Assembly: GCA_934255485.1 (NCBI GenBank)
Contig: CAKQOG010000044.1
Coordinates: 1-13,871 of the forward strand
Direction: 5' to 3'
From: an uncultured Prevotellamassilia sp.
Lineage (GTDB): Bacteria > Bacteroidota > Bacteroidia > Bacteroidales > Bacteroidaceae
Length of the DNA stretch: 13,871 nt
Below the pieces are notes generated by a model, which was not told where the DNA came from, made no database searches, and was given only the letters and a program-made list of their open reading frames with translations. This document shows, piece after piece, positions 11,590-13,871 of the stretch. Positions within the stretch are counted from its first letter, which is position 1. Each line of letters starts with the position of its first letter. The position numbers were made by a program, and so were the translations under genes.

Positions 11590-13818
11590 ATGAAACATCC
11601 TCTTCTCGGAGCAACCCTGCTCATGGCTCTATTGGGCACTGGCTCGGCTTCTGCTCAAATTAAATTGGTTAATCCTGTACCACAAAAGGTTAGCACCACT
11701 GGCGAACTGAAAGCAGCTCCTGCCTCATGGCGTCTCGTAAGCGACAAAGGTCGCTCATCGAGCATTGCAGCCAAAGCGCTCTGCGGTAGTAGCATAGTAA
11801 AGCAATTACCCAATGCCAAATACACTGTTACCATCGGCGTTAAAGGCGACAAGGCGGTAAAAAAAGTTGAAAAATTCATTCCTAACAACCCCGAGGGCTA
11901 CTATCTTAACATCACCGATAAGGGAACTACCATTGCTGCCAACACCAACGAGGGACTATTTTATGGTGTGCAAACGCTCCTTGCCTCGGTAGCTGAGGGC
12001 AAACTGGAGTGTTGCACCATTACCGACTGGCCCGACGTTGATTTTCGTGGTACTGTTGAAGGTTTTTACGGCACACCATGGAGCCACAAAGCGCGTTTGA
12101 GCCAAATAGAATTTTATGGTCGTAACAAAATGAACGTGTATATCTATGGCCCTAAAGATGACCCCTACCACCGCGACCACTGGCGCACTCCCTACCCTGC
12201 TGAAGAGGCCAAGCGCATTAAAGAACTCAATGAATGTGCTAAACAAAACGGTGTGAACTTCTGTTGGGCCATACACCCAGGTGTTGACATTAAATGGACC
12301 GACGAGGACCGCGACGCCTTGATTAAGAAGTTCCAAAACATGTACGACTTAGGCATACGCTCGTTTGCCGTGTTCTTCGACGACATTTGGGGCGAAGGCA
12401 CTCGCGCCGACAAACAGGCGGCACTGCTCAACTATATCGACGATAACTTTGTTAAAACTCACAAGGGTGTACAACCTCTTGTAATGTGCCCCACCGAATA
12501 TAACCGTGCATGGGCCAACGACCAAAAGGGATATCTACGCACACTTGGCTCTAAGATGAATAAGAGCATTCACATTATGTGGACGGGCAACTCTGTTGTT
12601 CATTGCATCGACAAAGAGAGCATGGGGTGGATAAACCAACGCATCGATCGCAAAGCTTACATCTGGTGGAACTTCCCCGTATCCGACTTTGTACGCGACC
12701 ACATTTTGCTCGGTCCTGCCTACGGCAATGGTCTTGATATTGCAGGCGATATGTCGGGCTTTGTTTCTAACCCCATGGAGCATGCCGAAGCTTCTAAAAT
12801 TTCGCTCTACGGCATTGCTGACTACACATGGAACATGAAGGCTTACGACTACAAAACTGATTGGGAAAAGGGTTTGAAAGCCGTATTGCCCAACAACTAC
12901 ACAGCTCTACGCACCTTTGCTCTTTATAACAAAGACCTCGGAGCTAACGGACACGGCTTCCGCCGCGAAGAGGGCGATGAACTAAAAGACATAGCTACCT
13001 CGGCACTCAAGGGCGACTCACAAAGCATCACTCAACTCCTTGGCAAATGCTACGAACTTAAAGTAGCTGCCGATGTATTGCTTGCCGACAAGTCGAACCC
13101 CGAACTCGTTCGCGAGTTGCGCCCATGGTTGCTTCAAGCTAAAAACGTGGCAGACTATGGTACGGCTGTTTGCACCATGGCTATGTTGCAGCAAACAGGT
13201 CAAACTGCAGACAATGGCACATTGAGTTTCATTAACCTCTACCAACAGGCACGCTCTATTCAAGAGCAGATGTATGCGCTCGAAAACTCTGATGTGCGTC
13301 ATGCACTACAGCCGGGCATAAAGGTGGCAACCAAAGTGATGCTGCCAACACTCAACCAACTCTTTACGCAAACCGTTGATGCCTACAACAAGGCCAACAA
13401 TGCACAGCTCATCAACTCTGCCGAATACAATCCTTACAAGATTGAGAGCACTGTGCCTCAACTCGCTTTGCTTCCCATCACAGTACGCGGCAACGAGGTG
13501 AGCGTAGCCCCATCGCTCGAGGTTATCAAATGGGACAAAAACGCCGCATTCACCATTGAGAGCGATCAAGCCATCACCTTTGCAGGCATGGAGTTCAATC
13601 TTGGCATCCCCGATGTAGCCAAGAACTTTAAACTCGAACTTTTACAACCTAACGGCACATGGAAACAAGTGAGTCTGCTCCACTACAAGGCCGACGACCC
13701 TGTTATCCACACTGGCAACGAACTCGGCGGTATGCAAGCCTCTAAGCTCCGCATCACCAACATCAGCGGTAAGGAGTTGCAAGTTTACTTCAAGAACTTT
13801 AAGTTTATCAAGCGATAA
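11590..13818 (+). CDS. Secreted GH84 beta-N-acetylglucosaminidase
   Basis: A glycoside hydrolase of family 84, closely resembling Bacteroides thetaiotaomicron O-GlcNAcase BtGH84. It removes terminal beta-GlcNAc by substrate-assisted catalysis through the 2-acetamido group. The 742-residue product has a Sec signal peptide (MKHPLLGATLLMALLGTGSASA, cleavage before Gln23) and an N-terminal GH20b-like domain (about 24-150). The catalytic barrel (about 153-430) carries RGTVEGFYGTPWS (153-165), YIYGPKDDPYH (184-194) and the catalytic pair D264-D265 in FFDDIWGEG. A helical region (about 430-600) and a C-terminal beta domain (about 640-742) follow. The length matches BtGH84 (about 737), so the gene is complete. 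It is the second gene after the secreted peptidase. In gut relatives the likely targets are mucin or other host glycans, not an internal O-GlcNAc cycle. Confidence 0.95.
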   Translation: MKHPLLGATLLMALLGTGSASAQIKLVNPVPQKVSTTGELKAAPASWRLVSDKGRSSSIAAKALCGSSIVKQLPNAKYTVTIGVKGDKAVKKVEKFIPNNPEGYYLNITDKGTTIAANTNEGLFYGVQTLLASVAEGKLECCTITDWPDVDFRGTVEGFYGTPWSHKARLSQIEFYGRNKMNVYIYGPKDDPYHRDHWRTPYPAEEAKRIKELNECAKQNGVNFCWAIHPGVDIKWTDEDRDALIKKFQNMYDLGIRSFAVFFDDIWGEGTRADKQAALLNYIDDNFVKTHKGVQPLVMCPTEYNRAWANDQKGYLRTLGSKMNKSIHIMWTGNSVVHCIDKESMGWINQRIDRKAYIWWNFPVSDFVRDHILLGPAYGNGLDIAGDMSGFVSNPMEHAEASKISLYGIADYTWNMKAYDYKTDWEKGLKAVLPNNYTALRTFALYNKDLGANGHGFRREEGDELKDIATSALKGDSQSITQLLGKCYELKVAADVLLADKSNPELVRELRPWLLQAKNVADYGTAVCTMAMLQQTGQTADNGTLSFINLYQQARSIQEQMYALENSDVRHALQPGIKVATKVMLPTLNQLFTQTVDAYNKANNAQLINSAEYNPYKIESTVPQLALLPITVRGNEVSVAPSLEVIKWDKNAAFTIESDQAITFAGMEFNLGIPDVAKNFKLELLQPNGTWKQVSLLHYKADDPVIHTGNELGGMQASKLRITNISGKELQVYFKNFKFIKR

Positions 13819-13871
13819 ACTGTCCCCCACTTTTTGCACTATCTAATAAGGCAAAGCCATGCCCCAAAGCA

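Overview
The window looks like ordinary chromosome from a member of the Bacteroidales, most likely a Prevotella-type bacterium. Three things point there. Several genes are preceded by the Bacteroidota -7 box TAnnTTTG, sometimes with a -33 TTTG or TTG about 19-20 bp upstream. Strong Shine-Dalgarno sequences are absent. The closest remembered relatives of the recognisable proteins are Bacteroides proteins (DPP III with HECLGH, and the BtGH84 O-GlcNAcase). This placement is inferred from sequence alone.

Layout. Positions 1-397 are non-coding, apart from a good leftward promoter at the edge (4-35) and a G-rich tract. A leftward pair of small uncharacterised genes follows (DUF4250 protein, then an 81-aa protein, overlapping as ATGA). 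It is divergent from mnmA (tRNA 2-thiouridylase, 1026-2102). mnmA converges on a bacterial ferritin gene (2206-2727, minus) across a shared hairpin terminator. Ferritin is divergent from an Hsp20 gene (2984-3400), which has a near-consensus sigma-54 (-24/-12) promoter. Next come a stand-alone AraC-type DNA-binding protein (3582-4001), a small secreted beta-barrel protein (4210-4686) behind a duplicated promoter unit, and thiL (4841-5911). thiL converges on metY (O-acetylhomoserine sulfhydrylase, 6100-7392, minus) across a strong bidirectional terminator. metY is divergent from an Lrp/AsnC regulator (7527-8018), which probably controls it. A secreted DUF3298 protein (8210-9265) follows. The right end is a probable two-gene unit of secreted hydrolases: an M49 dipeptidyl peptidase III (9521-11560) and a GH84 beta-N-acetylglucosaminidase (11590-13818), 29 nt apart.

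No multi-gene defence system, CRISPR array, transposase, tRNA or rRNA was seen. The genes are mostly housekeeping or stress and nutrient functions. The unexplained signal lies between the genes: (1) a -24/-12 promoter in front of hsp20; (2) a recurring AT-rich motif, roughly ATAAGTAGGTGTnCAAAATTA, in at least seven intergenic copies; (3) a duplicated 41-bp promoter-plus-leader unit; (4) a 54-nt, nearly perfect palindromic repeat upstream of the peptidase/glycosidase pair; and (5) a 15-bp-stem hairpin just before thiL.
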